DNA of 64,000 bases, taken from contig DATKPQ010000011.1 of assembly GCA_035523995.1 (NCBI GenBank), forward strand, positions 23,556 to 87,555, written 5' to 3'. Within the stretch, counting starts at the first letter, position 1; each line of letters begins with the position of its first letter. Under the pieces are notes generated by a model, which worked only from the letters and a program-made list of their open reading frames with translations, searched no databases and was not told the DNA's origin. Positions 32,337 through 42,617 of this stretch are shown here, piece after piece. This DNA comes from JASHVB01 sp035523995. Lineage in GTDB: Bacteria > Pseudomonadota > Alphaproteobacteria > Acetobacterales > Acetobacteraceae. Made by a program: the position numbers and the translations under genes.

Positions 32337-33083
32337 CTACTCCATCGCGGCCCGTAACGCAGCGCCGGCGGCGATCGGACACAGCGGCAGCGCGGCGGCA
32401 AGCATTGCTGCGAGAAACAGAAGATGTGGGCGAGGACTCAGTCCTCCGGTGGCCGCGTCCGCCGCGGCGGCACCGAAGATCAGCACCGGCGTGATCAGGG
32501 GCAGCACGAGAAGAGGCAGCAGCACGCCGCCGCGGCGCGCGCCCAGCACGACCGCTGCGCCCGTCGTGCCGAGCAACGACAGAAGCAGACTGCCGGGCAC
32601 GAGGCCGGCCAGCAGGACAGGGATGCCGTCAGCCGGCATGCGCAGCATCACGGCGAGCGGGGCGGCGGCGAGCAATAGCGGTAAGCCCGTGACCAGCCAG
32701 TGGGCCGTGGCCTTGGCGGCGGCAATGGCAGCAGCGGGCAGGCCGCACAACAGCAGCAGATCGAGCGAACCGTCTTCCCAGTCCGCGCCGAACAACCGGT
32801 CCAATGGCAGCAATGCGGCAAGTAAGGCACAAACCCAGACAATCCCGGGAGCCATGCGGCCGAGAGTCTCGGGGGCGGGTCCGATCGCCAGGGGGAACAG
32901 CGACGCAGTCAGGAGAAAGAACAGCAGTGCCGCAACGGTATCGGCACCGTGGCGGATGGACAGGCGGAGTTCACGGCTCAGGACGGTGACGAAGCGAGAG
33001 AGGGCCGTGGGGGGCGCGGCAGAGGGACGGGCCCGCGATGGAGCCGTCTGAACGGCGGACTTGCCGCGGTGTGACCCCTCCAC
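32337..33083 (-). CDS. ccmB: Heme exporter protein CcmB
   Basis: Membrane subunit of the CcmAB(CD) ABC exporter used in cytochrome c maturation. LSRELRLSIRHGADTVAALL FFLLTASLFPLAIGP is the family's opening, GIVWVCALLAALLPLDRLFG and WEDGSLDLLLLCGLP follow, with about six membrane helices. The start is uncertain: homology begins near 33010, the GTG at 33083 gives 248 residues, and a GTG at 33167 just after metF would give 276. The usual partner gene ccmA is not adjacent; metF lies directly upstream on the same strand. Confidence 0.85.
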   Translation of the reverse strand: MEGSHRGKSAVQTAPSRARPSAAPPTALSRFVTVLSRELRLSIRHGADTVAALLFFLLTASLFPLAIGPAPETLGRMAPGIVWVCALLAALLPLDRLFGADWEDGSLDLLLLCGLPAAAIAAAKATAHWLVTGLPLLLAAAPLAVMLRMPADGIPVLLAGLVPGSLLLSLLGTTGAAVVLGARRGGVLLPLLVLPLITPVLIFGAAAADAATGGLSPRPHLLFLAAMLAAALPLCPIAAGAALRAAME

Positions 33084-33170
33084 CCAGCCTTGGTCCGCCT
33101 CGCGGCCCAGGCCTGCGACGGAAAGAGGAGCGTCGTTATCTTGTCGCGCGCCGCCCACGTAACCCACCCA

Positions 33171-34112
33171 CTACCCGCCCCTGACGCCCAGGATATGCGC
33201 TATGGCGTGAGTCAACTCGGGGCGGTTCAGCGTGTAAAAGTGGAATTCGTCCACCCCGTTTGCCTGCAGCACCCGCACTTGCTCGGCAGTAACAACGGCA
33301 GCGATCATGCGGCGCAGTTCCACATCGTCCTCGGTGCCGATGAACATCCGCACCAGCCAGTCCGGCACGGGCACCCCGGACATCGCCGCCATCCGCTGCA
33401 AACCGACGAGATTCGTCACCGGCATGATCCCCGGCACGACCGGCGCCGTGATGCCCGCGGCCATGCAACGGTCGAGAAACCGCAGATAGGTCTCGGTGCC
33501 GAAGAAGAAGTTGGTGATAGCCCGTGTCGCCCCGGCATCCAGTTTACGCTTCAGGTTGTCGAGATCGGCGTCCGAGCTCAGCGCGGCTGGATGTGTGTCC
33601 GGATAGGCGGCGACCGAGATCTCGAAATCCGCCACCCGCCGCAATCCCGCCACCAGATCAGCTGCGTAGGGGTAGCCATCAGGATGCGGCTGATAGGCGG
33701 TCCCCGCCGGAGCGTCGCCCCGCAATGCGACGATATGACGCACGCCAGCGTCCCAATACTGCCGCGCGACCTCCTCTACCTGGCCCCGGCTGGCACCGAC
33801 GCAGGTGAGATGCGCAGCCGGGACCAGCGTCGTCTCCCGAACAATTCGCGCCACCGTACCATGGGTACGCGCCTGAGTGCTGCCACCCGCGCCATAGGTC
33901 ACGGATACGAAGCGTGGCCGCAGCGGCTCCAGCCGGCGAATGCAGGTCCACAGCTGTTGCTCCATCGCCTCGGTCTTCGGTGGCATGAACTCGAAGGACA
34001 GCAGCGGCGGCGAGTGATCAGCCTCCCGCGCTGGCAGCGCGGCAAAGCGCGGGCCACTGGCCCAGCGTTCCAGCGTCGGCGGCATTCGTTCGGCAGCGGC
34101 AGGGGCGTTCAT
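33171..34112 (-). CDS. metF: Methylenetetrahydrofolate reductase
   Basis: A 313-residue FAD enzyme that reduces 5,10-methylene-THF to 5-methyl-THF for methionine synthesis. LLSFEFMPPKTEAMEQQLWT starts the TIM barrel with the catalytic Glu of the FEFxPPKT motif. FVSVTYGAGGSTQARTHGTV, HLTCVGASRGQVEEVARQYW, HIVALRGDAPAG and AITNFFFGTETYLRFLDRC follow, ending in DEFHFYTLNRPELTHAI. The start at 34112 has GGTGACCTC before it. No riboswitch was recognised in the 206-bp region shared with mlaA. Confidence 0.95.
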   Translation of the reverse strand: MNAPAAAERMPPTLERWASGPRFAALPAREADHSPPLLSFEFMPPKTEAMEQQLWTCIRRLEPLRPRFVSVTYGAGGSTQARTHGTVARIVRETTLVPAAHLTCVGASRGQVEEVARQYWDAGVRHIVALRGDAPAGTAYQPHPDGYPYAADLVAGLRRVADFEISVAAYPDTHPAALSSDADLDNLKRKLDAGATRAITNFFFGTETYLRFLDRCMAAGITAPVVPGIMPVTNLVGLQRMAAMSGVPVPDWLVRMFIGTEDDVELRRMIAAVVTAEQVRVLQANGVDEFHFYTLNRPELTHAIAHILGVRGG

Positions 34113-34318
34113 GAGGTCACCATAGCAGAAGTATCCGCCCGTCTCACGTCCCGTTGTGTCCCCGTTCCGTTGCCTCGCCCGATTCATGTGGTAATAGGAT
34201 GATGCAAGACTTTGACCGGCCTGGATATCATTCAGGCGAAAGGGGGACCGCCGTCTGTTCTCGCCACGGCAACCTCGGGGAACAACCGCGGCCCGTCCCA
34301 TACAATCCGAGGAGCCCG

Positions 34319-35107
34319 ATGCGCGTCTTCTTCCGCACTGTCCCGCTGTGGCTGACCTCACTGCTTATGCTGGGATTGGCCGGGTGCGCCACGCCCCCGC
34401 CCGCCAGTAACCCCGAGGCGCTCGCCTACTACCGGGAAACCAATGACCCGCTGGAGCCGTTCAACCGCAAGATGTATGCGGTCAACAATGCGCTGGACGC
34501 GGCCATCCTGAGGCCCGCCGCAAAGGCCTATGTGTTCGTGTTGCCGGATGCGATCCGGACCGGCATCCATAACATGCTGGGCAACCTGGGCACTCCGGTG
34601 ACACTCTCCAACGACATGCTGGAGGGCAAGCCGCGCCGTGCCGGCGACACCTATATGCGCTTCCTGATCAACACCACCGTGGGTTGCCTTGGCTTCTTCG
34701 ATGTCGCGACAAAATGGGGCTATCCCGATCACAGTGCCGATTTCGGCATGACACTGGCCAACTGGGGGGTCCATCCCGGCCCCTACCTGTACCTGCCGGT
34801 TCTTGGACCAAGCGATCCGCGCGATTTCGCGGGATTCGGCGTCGATATCGCGGCCGACCCGTTCACCTGGGTGGGACAGGGCGCCGCGGTCACAGGGTTG
34901 AACTGGGGGCGCTGGGCGCTCACCGCGCTTGACGCCCGCTCCCGGTTGCTCGGCACCATCTCGAACATCAAGAAGACAGCGCTTGACCCCTATGCCACCT
35001 TCCGCAGCCTGTATCGCCAGCACCGCCAGTCGCAGATCGAGGAAATGGAGAACGACCACCGGCACACAGTTCCCGCCTGGTTCCAACAGCCCGCATCCAC
35101 TCACTGA
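34319..35107 (+). CDS. mlaA: Outer-membrane lipid asymmetry lipoprotein MlaA
   Basis: A 262-residue lipoprotein: signal and lipobox SLLMLGLAGCATPPP. The VacJ domain shows NDPLEPFNRKMYAVNNALDA, GNLGTPVTLSNDMLEGKPRRA, RFLINTTVGCLGFFDVATKW and ADFGMTLANWGVHPGPYLYL PVLGPS. MlaA extracts misplaced phospholipids from the outer leaflet and passes them to MlaC. The start is fixed by CGAGGAGCCCG. mlaC follows after 19 bp; the inner-membrane MlaFEDB part is not in the window. Confidence 0.95.
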   Translation: MRVFFRTVPLWLTSLLMLGLAGCATPPPASNPEALAYYRETNDPLEPFNRKMYAVNNALDAAILRPAAKAYVFVLPDAIRTGIHNMLGNLGTPVTLSNDMLEGKPRRAGDTYMRFLINTTVGCLGFFDVATKWGYPDHSADFGMTLANWGVHPGPYLYLPVLGPSDPRDFAGFGVDIAADPFTWVGQGAAVTGLNWGRWALTALDARSRLLGTISNIKKTALDPYATFRSLYRQHRQSQIEEMENDHRHTVPAWFQQPASTH

Positions 35108-35126
35108 TCCAGCAACGAGGCACAGC

Positions 35127-35738
35127 ATGCCATCCCGCCGTTTCCTTTTGACTGTCTCCGCCGCGTGGCTGGTGCTTGGCACGGGCGCCCGCGCCCAGTC
35201 CGCCGACGCTGCGGCCAGCGCATTCGTGCAAGCCACCGGCGGCAAGCTGGTTGGCGTGGTGAATGGCCCTGGCTCTGCGCAGCAGAAGCGGCAGACGCTG
35301 ACACGGATCATCGACCAGGTGGTGGATGTGAACGGCGTGGCACGGTTCTGCCTCGGCCGGTACTGGCGCCAGGCCTCGTCGGCTCAACAGCAACGTTACC
35401 TGGCGTTGTTCCACCAGGTGCTCGTGATCAGTATCACGTCGAAGCTGGGCGAGTATCAGGGCGTGCACTTCACCATGGGCCGTGCCGTACCGCAGGGCGA
35501 TGATATCGCGGTGGACACCACCGTGTATCGGCCGAAGAATCCGCCCAGCGACGTGAAATGGGTGATCGGCGATCCTTCCGGCAATCCGAAAATCGTTGAC
35601 GTCGTTGCCGAAGGCACATCGCTGCGCCTGACGCAGCGCAGCGACTATGCGTCCTACCTGAATCACAACAACGACAACATCGAGGCATTGCTCAACGCAA
35701 TGCACCACCAGGTGGAGGAAGATCTGGCGAGCGGGTGA
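35127..35738 (+). CDS. mlaC: Periplasmic phospholipid-binding protein MlaC
   Basis: A 203-residue protein with signal peptide MPSRRFLLTVSAAWLVLGTGA followed by RAQ. The Ttg2D/MlaC domain includes VDVNGVARFCLGRYWRQASS AQQQRYLALFHQVLV and the late SLRLTQRSDYASYLNHNNDN IEALL. It ferries phospholipid across the periplasm between MlaA and the MlaFEDB complex. The frame is open upstream into mlaA, but the signal peptide fixes the start. It is cotranscribed with mlaA. Confidence 0.93.
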   Translation: MPSRRFLLTVSAAWLVLGTGARAQSADAAASAFVQATGGKLVGVVNGPGSAQQKRQTLTRIIDQVVDVNGVARFCLGRYWRQASSAQQQRYLALFHQVLVISITSKLGEYQGVHFTMGRAVPQGDDIAVDTTVYRPKNPPSDVKWVIGDPSGNPKIVDVVAEGTSLRLTQRSDYASYLNHNNDNIEALLNAMHHQVEEDLASG

Positions 35739-35751
35739 CGAGGTTGGGCGA

Positions 35752-36270
35752 TCAGCTCGCCCGCAGCCGCACGCTTTCGTACTGCACCATCGGCCAGCCG
35801 TTCTGCGCAAACGTCTCGCACTCGCGCATGCCGATGCCGCCGAGCACCATGCGCGAGGCGAAGTTGCCTGCCCGCGCCACCGCGATGATGCGAACCAGGC
35901 CTGCTTCTTCATGACCGAAGCGTAGCGCAGCCCCGGCGGCCTCGCGGGCCAGACCGCGGCCTTGCGCTTCGGGCCATAAGGCAAATCGCAACGCAATGCC
36001 GCGCCCGTCGGAACGACGCTCGAGGCCTGTGATGCCGGCGAACCTGTGGTCGGCAACCTCGCGGATGGCCCAGATGCCGAACCCTTCAGCACCCCAGGCC
36101 ATCACGTCGCGCGCCAGTTCCTCCTGCGTCTGCGTTGGCGTGCGGACGCCGCGGAGCATGACCGCGAACACACGCGGATCGCTCTTGATGGCGATCAGGT
36201 CGGGCAGGTCGGCGCCGTTCACCGGGGCAAGCAAGAGACGCGCCGTGCGCAGGATCCATCTCGGGCTCAT
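35752..36270 (-). CDS. GNAT family N-acetyltransferase
   Basis: A 172-residue acetyl-CoA-dependent transferase of the RimJ/RimL-like branch. ILRTARLLLAPVNGADLPDL begins the domain, and FALWPEAQGRGLAREAAGAA contains the Q/RxxGxG/A acetyl-CoA loop, followed by LRFGHEEAGLVRIIAVARAG NFAS. These proteins acetylate protein N-termini, amines or antibiotics; the substrate here is unknown. It faces mlaC tail-to-tail across 13 bp. Confidence 0.92.
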   Translation of the reverse strand: MSPRWILRTARLLLAPVNGADLPDLIAIKSDPRVFAVMLRGVRTPTQTQEELARDVMAWGAEGFGIWAIREVADHRFAGITGLERRSDGRGIALRFALWPEAQGRGLAREAAGAALRFGHEEAGLVRIIAVARAGNFASRMVLGGIGMRECETFAQNGWPMVQYESVRLRAS

Positions 36271-36392
36271 GACGCAAGCCTACGCCCGGTGGCCCGCTCC
36301 ATCACGATGAGCGCGGGCGCAAACGAGCAACTCTCCCTCCCCTTGTCCCCCCTTCCGTGCAGGAGCCTGCCACAAGAGGAGGGGGAGTCCTT

Positions 36393-38096
<1,704 letters not shown>

Positions 38097-38355
38097 ACCA
38101 TGATGCAGCGGAACTCCGGCTCAGCCTGTGTGGAACTTGAGGGCGAAAGCAAGCGGAACACCATGACCGCGCCGGCCAGCCGCGTCATCGCGCATCCGCC
38201 GGATGGTCAACCACGGTGCGAACGGCCCGCCCGGCGCCGGCGGACGACATTGGTCTTCGTGCCCGGCGATGAGCCGTTCCTTTCAAAAAGCTTTCACGCA
38301 ACATCATACGACTGAAACAGTCCCGCGATCGTTGCCGCGCTCAGGCGTGCCCAAG

Positions 38356-38371
38356 ATGAACATATGTTCAT
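38356..38371. promoter_or_regulatory. Perfect 16-bp palindrome before the secreted phosphoesterase gene
   Basis: ATGAACATATGTTCAT is fully self-complementary and lies 19 bp before the start codon at 38391, in the 294-bp region shared with gspE. Its placement over the likely ribosome-binding or early transcript region suits a repressor operator. The half-site GAAC-N4-GTTC recalls the Gram-positive LexA box, but alphaproteobacterial LexA uses a direct GTTC-N7-GTTC repeat. Confidence 0.55.
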
Positions 38372-38390
38372 AATCTGGAAAGGCGCGTAC

Positions 38391-40688
38391 ATGAAGCGCT
38401 CGCTTCTGAGGGCCACGACGGCCTGGGTCGCAACGGCCGGTCTCCTCAATCCGACTGCGTTCTCGTCGCCAGCGTGGGCCGCGGTTACCGTCAGTGAGCC
38501 AACTCTCACCCTGGCCACCCAGGCTGGCACCACCGGCGCGGCACAGGCGCGCGATCCCGGCACGCAGACGCAGCTAACGCTGCAAGCGAAAATCGCCCTG
38601 CTGCGCCAGAAGGTGAAATACGTCTTCGTATTGTTCCAGGAAAACCGGTCCTTCGACCATTATTTCGGCACTTATCCGGGCGCCAATGGCCTCTATGCGA
38701 CGTATCCCGGCGCACCGACTTCGGACCCCTTCTCACAGCCGGCAAACGCGCCCTCTAACGTCAACGCCTTCAATTCGGTGGTCGCCAATGTTGACGGCAG
38801 CTATAGCGTGCAGCAGCCATTCCTGATCCCGCGCACCATCGAGAACATCAACCACCAGACGGTGCAACTCTATCCCGAAGACACCTACTCGGTCGATCAC
38901 AGCCACACCGGCTACGCCAACGACTTCCATTACGACGCTGCGACCCATTCGATCCCGCGAGACGACGGCTATTCGCTTGACCAGGAAGGCCTCCACTACG
39001 CGACCGACGCCTCCTGCGCGCCCGGCACGCCAAGCGGCCCCTGCCCGACGGTGGTGAACGCCAGCAACGTGGCCCCGACCGCCAACCCCAATCTGCAGAC
39101 CAAGCAAAAAGGCGAGATAGTGAAGTCGCACGTCGACTGCGACACCATTCCGTTCCTGTGGCAATATGCCGACCGCTTCGTATTGTTCGATAATTTCCAC
39201 CAGACGGCGACCGGTCCCTCGACGCCGAACGCGATCGCGATGATCGCCGGCCAGGTTGGCGACACGCAGTGGGTAAAGCATCCCAACGAGGCGGATACCT
39301 CGAGCAGCTTTAGCCTGCCGAACCTTAACGACAACCCGCCGTTTACCGGCAGTGCCACCGATACCAGCCCGGGTCCGAAGCCGCCTTACGGTCCCGACGA
39401 GTCGACCAACGGCAGTACGCTGACCGGACCCTATATTCCCAAGGCAGGGCAGATAAACCTGACCTTCGCCACGCTGCCGCTGTCGTTCATGGGTAGCCAG
39501 ATCGGCAGTGTCATCAGGACCGACGAGGACCCGGCTGCCGACCTGGTCGACGTTCAGCACGACGTCCTGGCGATCGCGGTGAAAGACACCGCAATCAGCT
39601 GGGGTTGGTACCAGCAGGGCTACGGCCCCGAGCCGTTCGACGGCAAGGCCAACGGCATCGACGGCATCAGCTACTCTTCCACGCCAGAGCATGCCTCTTA
39701 CGTCGTGCACCATAACGGGCCCCAATACTTCGGCTATATCGGCGACAACCCGGCGGTTGCAGCGCACTTGCACAGCCTGCAGCAGCTCTACACCGATATC
39801 GCCAACCACGCGCTGCCCGCGTCTGGCGGCGTGTTCTACGTGCGCGGTGGCTTCTACAACAACGACAACCTGAAGGTGGTGGACCCCAACCCGAACGTTG
39901 AGGTTTCGACTCCCGGCAACGATGACCACCCGAACTATTCCGATGCGCAGATCTCCGAGGCGTCGATTGCCGACTCGGTCAACGCCATCGCCGGCAGCCC
40001 CTACTGGAGCCAGAGCGCCATCATCATCACCTATGACGAGACCGACGGATTGTTCGACCATGTGCCCGAGAAGTTCCGCACCTATGGTCCGGACCACCGG
40101 CCGGAAACCGGCGGTCCGCGCATCCCGGCCATCGTGATATCGCCCTACGCCGCGGCCCATACCGTCAGCCATGTCTATAGCGAGCATAGCGCGGTCATCA
40201 AATTCATCGACGAGTTGTTCAACCTGACGCCGCTCGCAAGCCTGCCGGACGAGGCCGCGGCGGCGGCAGCCGGTGCCGCCAACGCCGCCTTCAATGCACC
40301 GAACGGCAGCCCACAGCCGAATCTCGGGCCGGCAGACGGGTTGACCACCATGGGTGACCTGACCGAGGCATTCGACAATGACCGCCTGCTTGGCAACGTC
40401 GCACCACTGCCGGCGAGCTACGCAATGATCCCAGCCAGCCAGGTGCACTCACTGCCGCACGATGTCGGCACCGACAACAACGGCAACCCGACCTATGGCT
40501 GCCAGTACCTCGGCATTGTGCCCACCGACTATCCCGGCGGCACCTACGTTCCGGGCGGCGAAACCGATCCCCCGCCGGCCGATTTCAATCCGCGGCCGAC
40601 GCAAAGCCCGGGCAGCCCGTACTACAACACCAGCAACAACACCACGCCAGGCTCGGCGACCGGAACCGGCACAGGCTGGCCGAACTGA
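38391..40688 (+). CDS. Secreted phosphoesterase (phospholipase C / acid phosphatase type)
   Basis: A 765-residue exported protein. Signal peptide MKRSLLRATTAWVATAGLLN...SPAWA. The PF04185 core begins VKYVFVLFQENRSFDHYFGT (the ExRSFDH metal motif) and continues with DTIPFLWQYADRFVLFDNFH QTATGPSTPNAIAMIAGQVG, AIIITYDETDGLFDHV and ITRVPAIVISPYA-like PRIPAIVISPYAAAHTVSHV. The C-terminus is Gly/Thr-rich. Family members hydrolyse phosphodiesters or phosphomonoesters outside the cytoplasm and are common type II secretion cargo. The ATG at 38391 follows GGAAAGGCG. It lies directly beside gspE. Confidence 0.92.
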   Translation: MKRSLLRATTAWVATAGLLNPTAFSSPAWAAVTVSEPTLTLATQAGTTGAAQARDPGTQTQLTLQAKIALLRQKVKYVFVLFQENRSFDHYFGTYPGANGLYATYPGAPTSDPFSQPANAPSNVNAFNSVVANVDGSYSVQQPFLIPRTIENINHQTVQLYPEDTYSVDHSHTGYANDFHYDAATHSIPRDDGYSLDQEGLHYATDASCAPGTPSGPCPTVVNASNVAPTANPNLQTKQKGEIVKSHVDCDTIPFLWQYADRFVLFDNFHQTATGPSTPNAIAMIAGQVGDTQWVKHPNEADTSSSFSLPNLNDNPPFTGSATDTSPGPKPPYGPDESTNGSTLTGPYIPKAGQINLTFATLPLSFMGSQIGSVIRTDEDPAADLVDVQHDVLAIAVKDTAISWGWYQQGYGPEPFDGKANGIDGISYSSTPEHASYVVHHNGPQYFGYIGDNPAVAAHLHSLQQLYTDIANHALPASGGVFYVRGGFYNNDNLKVVDPNPNVEVSTPGNDDHPNYSDAQISEASIADSVNAIAGSPYWSQSAIIITYDETDGLFDHVPEKFRTYGPDHRPETGGPRIPAIVISPYAAAHTVSHVYSEHSAVIKFIDELFNLTPLASLPDEAAAAAAGAANAAFNAPNGSPQPNLGPADGLTTMGDLTEAFDNDRLLGNVAPLPASYAMIPASQVHSLPHDVGTDNNGNPTYGCQYLGIVPTDYPGGTYVPGGETDPPPADFNPRPTQSPGSPYYNTSNNTTPGSATGTGTGWPN

Positions 40689-40762
40689 TAACAGCCGACT
40701 GCCGCCGTAGAGGACGCGGGCCGCGGCGCGCGTCCTCCACTGCCTCGATATGAAAGCGCGCG

Positions 40763-41788
40763 ATGGTTCCTTCGTTGTATCGTTATGCACTCCTGGCCGG
40801 CGCCTGCCTGGTGCCAGTGCTCGCCGTGGCATCGCCGACTCTGGACAAGGTGCGTGCCGCCCGTGAACTCACCTGCGGCGTGGTCGCCGTGCCGGAGGAC
40901 TGGAACAAGACCGACCTGCATGGACCATTGGCGCCGCTGAGCATCGAGATCTGCAAGGCGGTCGCAGTCGCCGCTCTGGGCGCCGATGCAAAACTGGCGG
41001 TGAAGCCATTTGATTCGGAGCTCGCGGCCGAACAAGGACTCCACAAGGGCGAGACCGACCTGATTGTCGGCGTCACGCCGAATGCCACATCGATGTGGCA
41101 CTGGAACATCGTCTTCGGGCCGCCGGTGTTCTACGACGGCCAGGGTTTCCTCGTTCGCAAGGATTTACCGGTGCATGCGATCGCCGATCTGGCGCATCGC
41201 AACGTCTGCGTCGTGGAAGGCACCGATAACGAGAAAGTCCTGCTGGCACGCACGGTCGCGCGCGGCATCCCAATCAATCCAATGCCCTTCCAGGAGGAGG
41301 GCGAGATGGATGACGGTCTCGCGGTCCGCCATTGCGACGCCGTCAGCGCCTATGTCTCGCGCCTGGCACAGGTCAAGGCGGCCTACCCGAAACAGGTCGG
41401 CGGCGACACGATCCTGCCCGGCCTGCTGACGCTGTCACCGGTCGCACCGGCATACCGTCAGGGCGACAGGCAGTGGGGCATGATCGTCGATTGGACGGTC
41501 TACGCGTTGATCCAGGCCGAAGCGAGCGAGGTCACCCAGGCGAATGTTGCGGCCGAACGCACCAGCGAAGATCCGGTGGTGCAGCGCTTGCTCGGCATCG
41601 ATTGGGCGACCAGCCGCGCGCTGGGACTCGGCGCGCATGACTGGGCGGCGCAGGTCATCGCTGTCGTCGGCAATTATGGCGAAATCTACGACCGGACTGT
41701 GGGCGCTCACAGCGCGCTGGATCTGCCACGTGGCCTGAATGCGCTGTGGACCCAAGGCGGGCTGATGCATCCGCTGCCGGTGCAATGA
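40763..41788 (+). CDS. Amino-acid-type ABC transporter substrate-binding protein
   Basis: A 341-residue periplasmic binding protein. Signal peptide LYRYALLAGACLVPVLAVAS. The family 3 SBP fold follows: TLDKVRAARELTCGVVAVPE, APLSIEICKAVAVAALGADA, GETDLIVGVTPNATSMWHWN, FLVRKDLPVHAIADLAHRNV and VDWTVYALIQAEASEVTQAN, which recalls AapJ/BztA general amino-acid receptors. No permease or ATPase gene is adjacent, so it either serves a transporter elsewhere or is a stand-alone sensor. It lies 74 bp after the phosphoesterase gene. Confidence 0.87.
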   Translation: MVPSLYRYALLAGACLVPVLAVASPTLDKVRAARELTCGVVAVPEDWNKTDLHGPLAPLSIEICKAVAVAALGADAKLAVKPFDSELAAEQGLHKGETDLIVGVTPNATSMWHWNIVFGPPVFYDGQGFLVRKDLPVHAIADLAHRNVCVVEGTDNEKVLLARTVARGIPINPMPFQEEGEMDDGLAVRHCDAVSAYVSRLAQVKAAYPKQVGGDTILPGLLTLSPVAPAYRQGDRQWGMIVDWTVYALIQAEASEVTQANVAAERTSEDPVVQRLLGIDWATSRALGLGAHDWAAQVIAVVGNYGEIYDRTVGAHSALDLPRGLNALWTQGGLMHPLPVQ

Positions 41789-41894
41789 CGATGCGCCGGG
41801 CCGCCGCATTTGCGCTTGAGACACCAAACCACCGTTGCCGCGCGGGCGGCAACGTTCCTGCCACCCGTATCACGCCGAGGAGGTTGTCACCCCA

Positions 41895-42470
41895 ATGAGC
41901 AATCGTCGTCGAGTCATTGCCGCAGTCGCGGCCTGCACTGTATCGCTCGGCGCGTTGCCCGCGCTGGCCGGCGAGATCAGTTATAACTTCGCCTCGGTGA
42001 GCGGGGAGTCGACGCCCGCCACCTTGCAAGGCGCAACGTTCAGTTCGCCGAGCGATCCGGGCGCCTTCACGTTCGGCCCGAATGGCGGCCTCTTCTCGGC
42101 CTTGGGGCCGTATGTGCTGTCCTCGAACGGTGCGGTTGCTACTTTGGATATCAGCTTCGCCTCGCCGATCAGCCTCCTGTCATTCGATTTCGCCCTCGGT
42201 GACCTCTTTGGCTCGGGCGGTGGCGATACACTGACCGTGACGGCGAACGATGGCTCGTCAGTCGTGAGGACAGCCGCGCTCGTCGGTAGCGATTTCTTTC
42301 CGGAAGGTTCGCTGACCCTGTCCGGCACTGGAGCGTTCACGTCGGTCATCGTGACGAGCGCGTATCCCATCGTCATCGCGGATATGGCAACGGTGCCGGA
42401 ACCCGCCACCATGACCGTGTTGGGGACCGGCCTGCTGGCTCTCGCAATGCTGCGGCGCCGCGCCGGGTAA
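41895..42470 (+). CDS. PEP-CTERM sorting-domain protein
   Basis: A 191-residue exported protein: signal peptide RVIAAVAACTVSLGALPALA, a Ser/Gly/Thr-rich beta-type body (ISYNFASVSGESTPATLQGA, FALGDLFGSGGGDTLTV), and the C-terminal sorting signal VPEPATMTVLGTGLLALAML RRRAG (VPEP motif, membrane helix, Arg cluster). Such proteins are cut and anchored by an exosortase (EpsH/XrtA type), usually linked to exopolysaccharide. No exosortase is in the window. GAGGAGG lies upstream. It sits between the SBP gene and convergent gspK. Confidence 0.9.
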   Translation: MSNRRRVIAAVAACTVSLGALPALAGEISYNFASVSGESTPATLQGATFSSPSDPGAFTFGPNGGLFSALGPYVLSSNGAVATLDISFASPISLLSFDFALGDLFGSGGGDTLTVTANDGSSVVRTAALVGSDFFPEGSLTLSGTGAFTSVIVTSAYPIVIADMATVPEPATMTVLGTGLLALAMLRRRAG

Positions 42471-42617
42471 CGCTTCGTGGCATTCCGGTGCCTCATCGCC
42501 GCTACGTCGGTGGCGGCGAGGCTGGGCACCCGGTCACTCTGCGCCTGGCCACAGACTTACTCTGCGCCTGACCAGGGGCGGCCCTGGCGGGCAGCCCGGG
42601 CCTCATCCGGCCTGTGC

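Noticed and set aside
34113..34318. SAM riboswitch upstream of metF
   Set aside because: I could not find the conserved core or pairing of a SAM-II or SAM/SAH element in this stretch.
38356..38371. LexA/SOS box
   Set aside because: GAAC-N4-GTTC matches the Gram-positive type; alphaproteobacterial LexA recognises a direct GTTC-N7-GTTC repeat, and the downstream gene is not a DNA-repair gene.
38391..38460. Tat signal on the phosphoesterase
   Set aside because: The N-terminus has KR rather than a twin-Arg RRxFLK motif, so a Sec signal is more likely.
38733..40448. Minus-strand open frame (571 codons) opposite the secreted phosphoesterase
   Set aside because: Val/Gly/Arg-rich antisense shadow without a recognisable domain.
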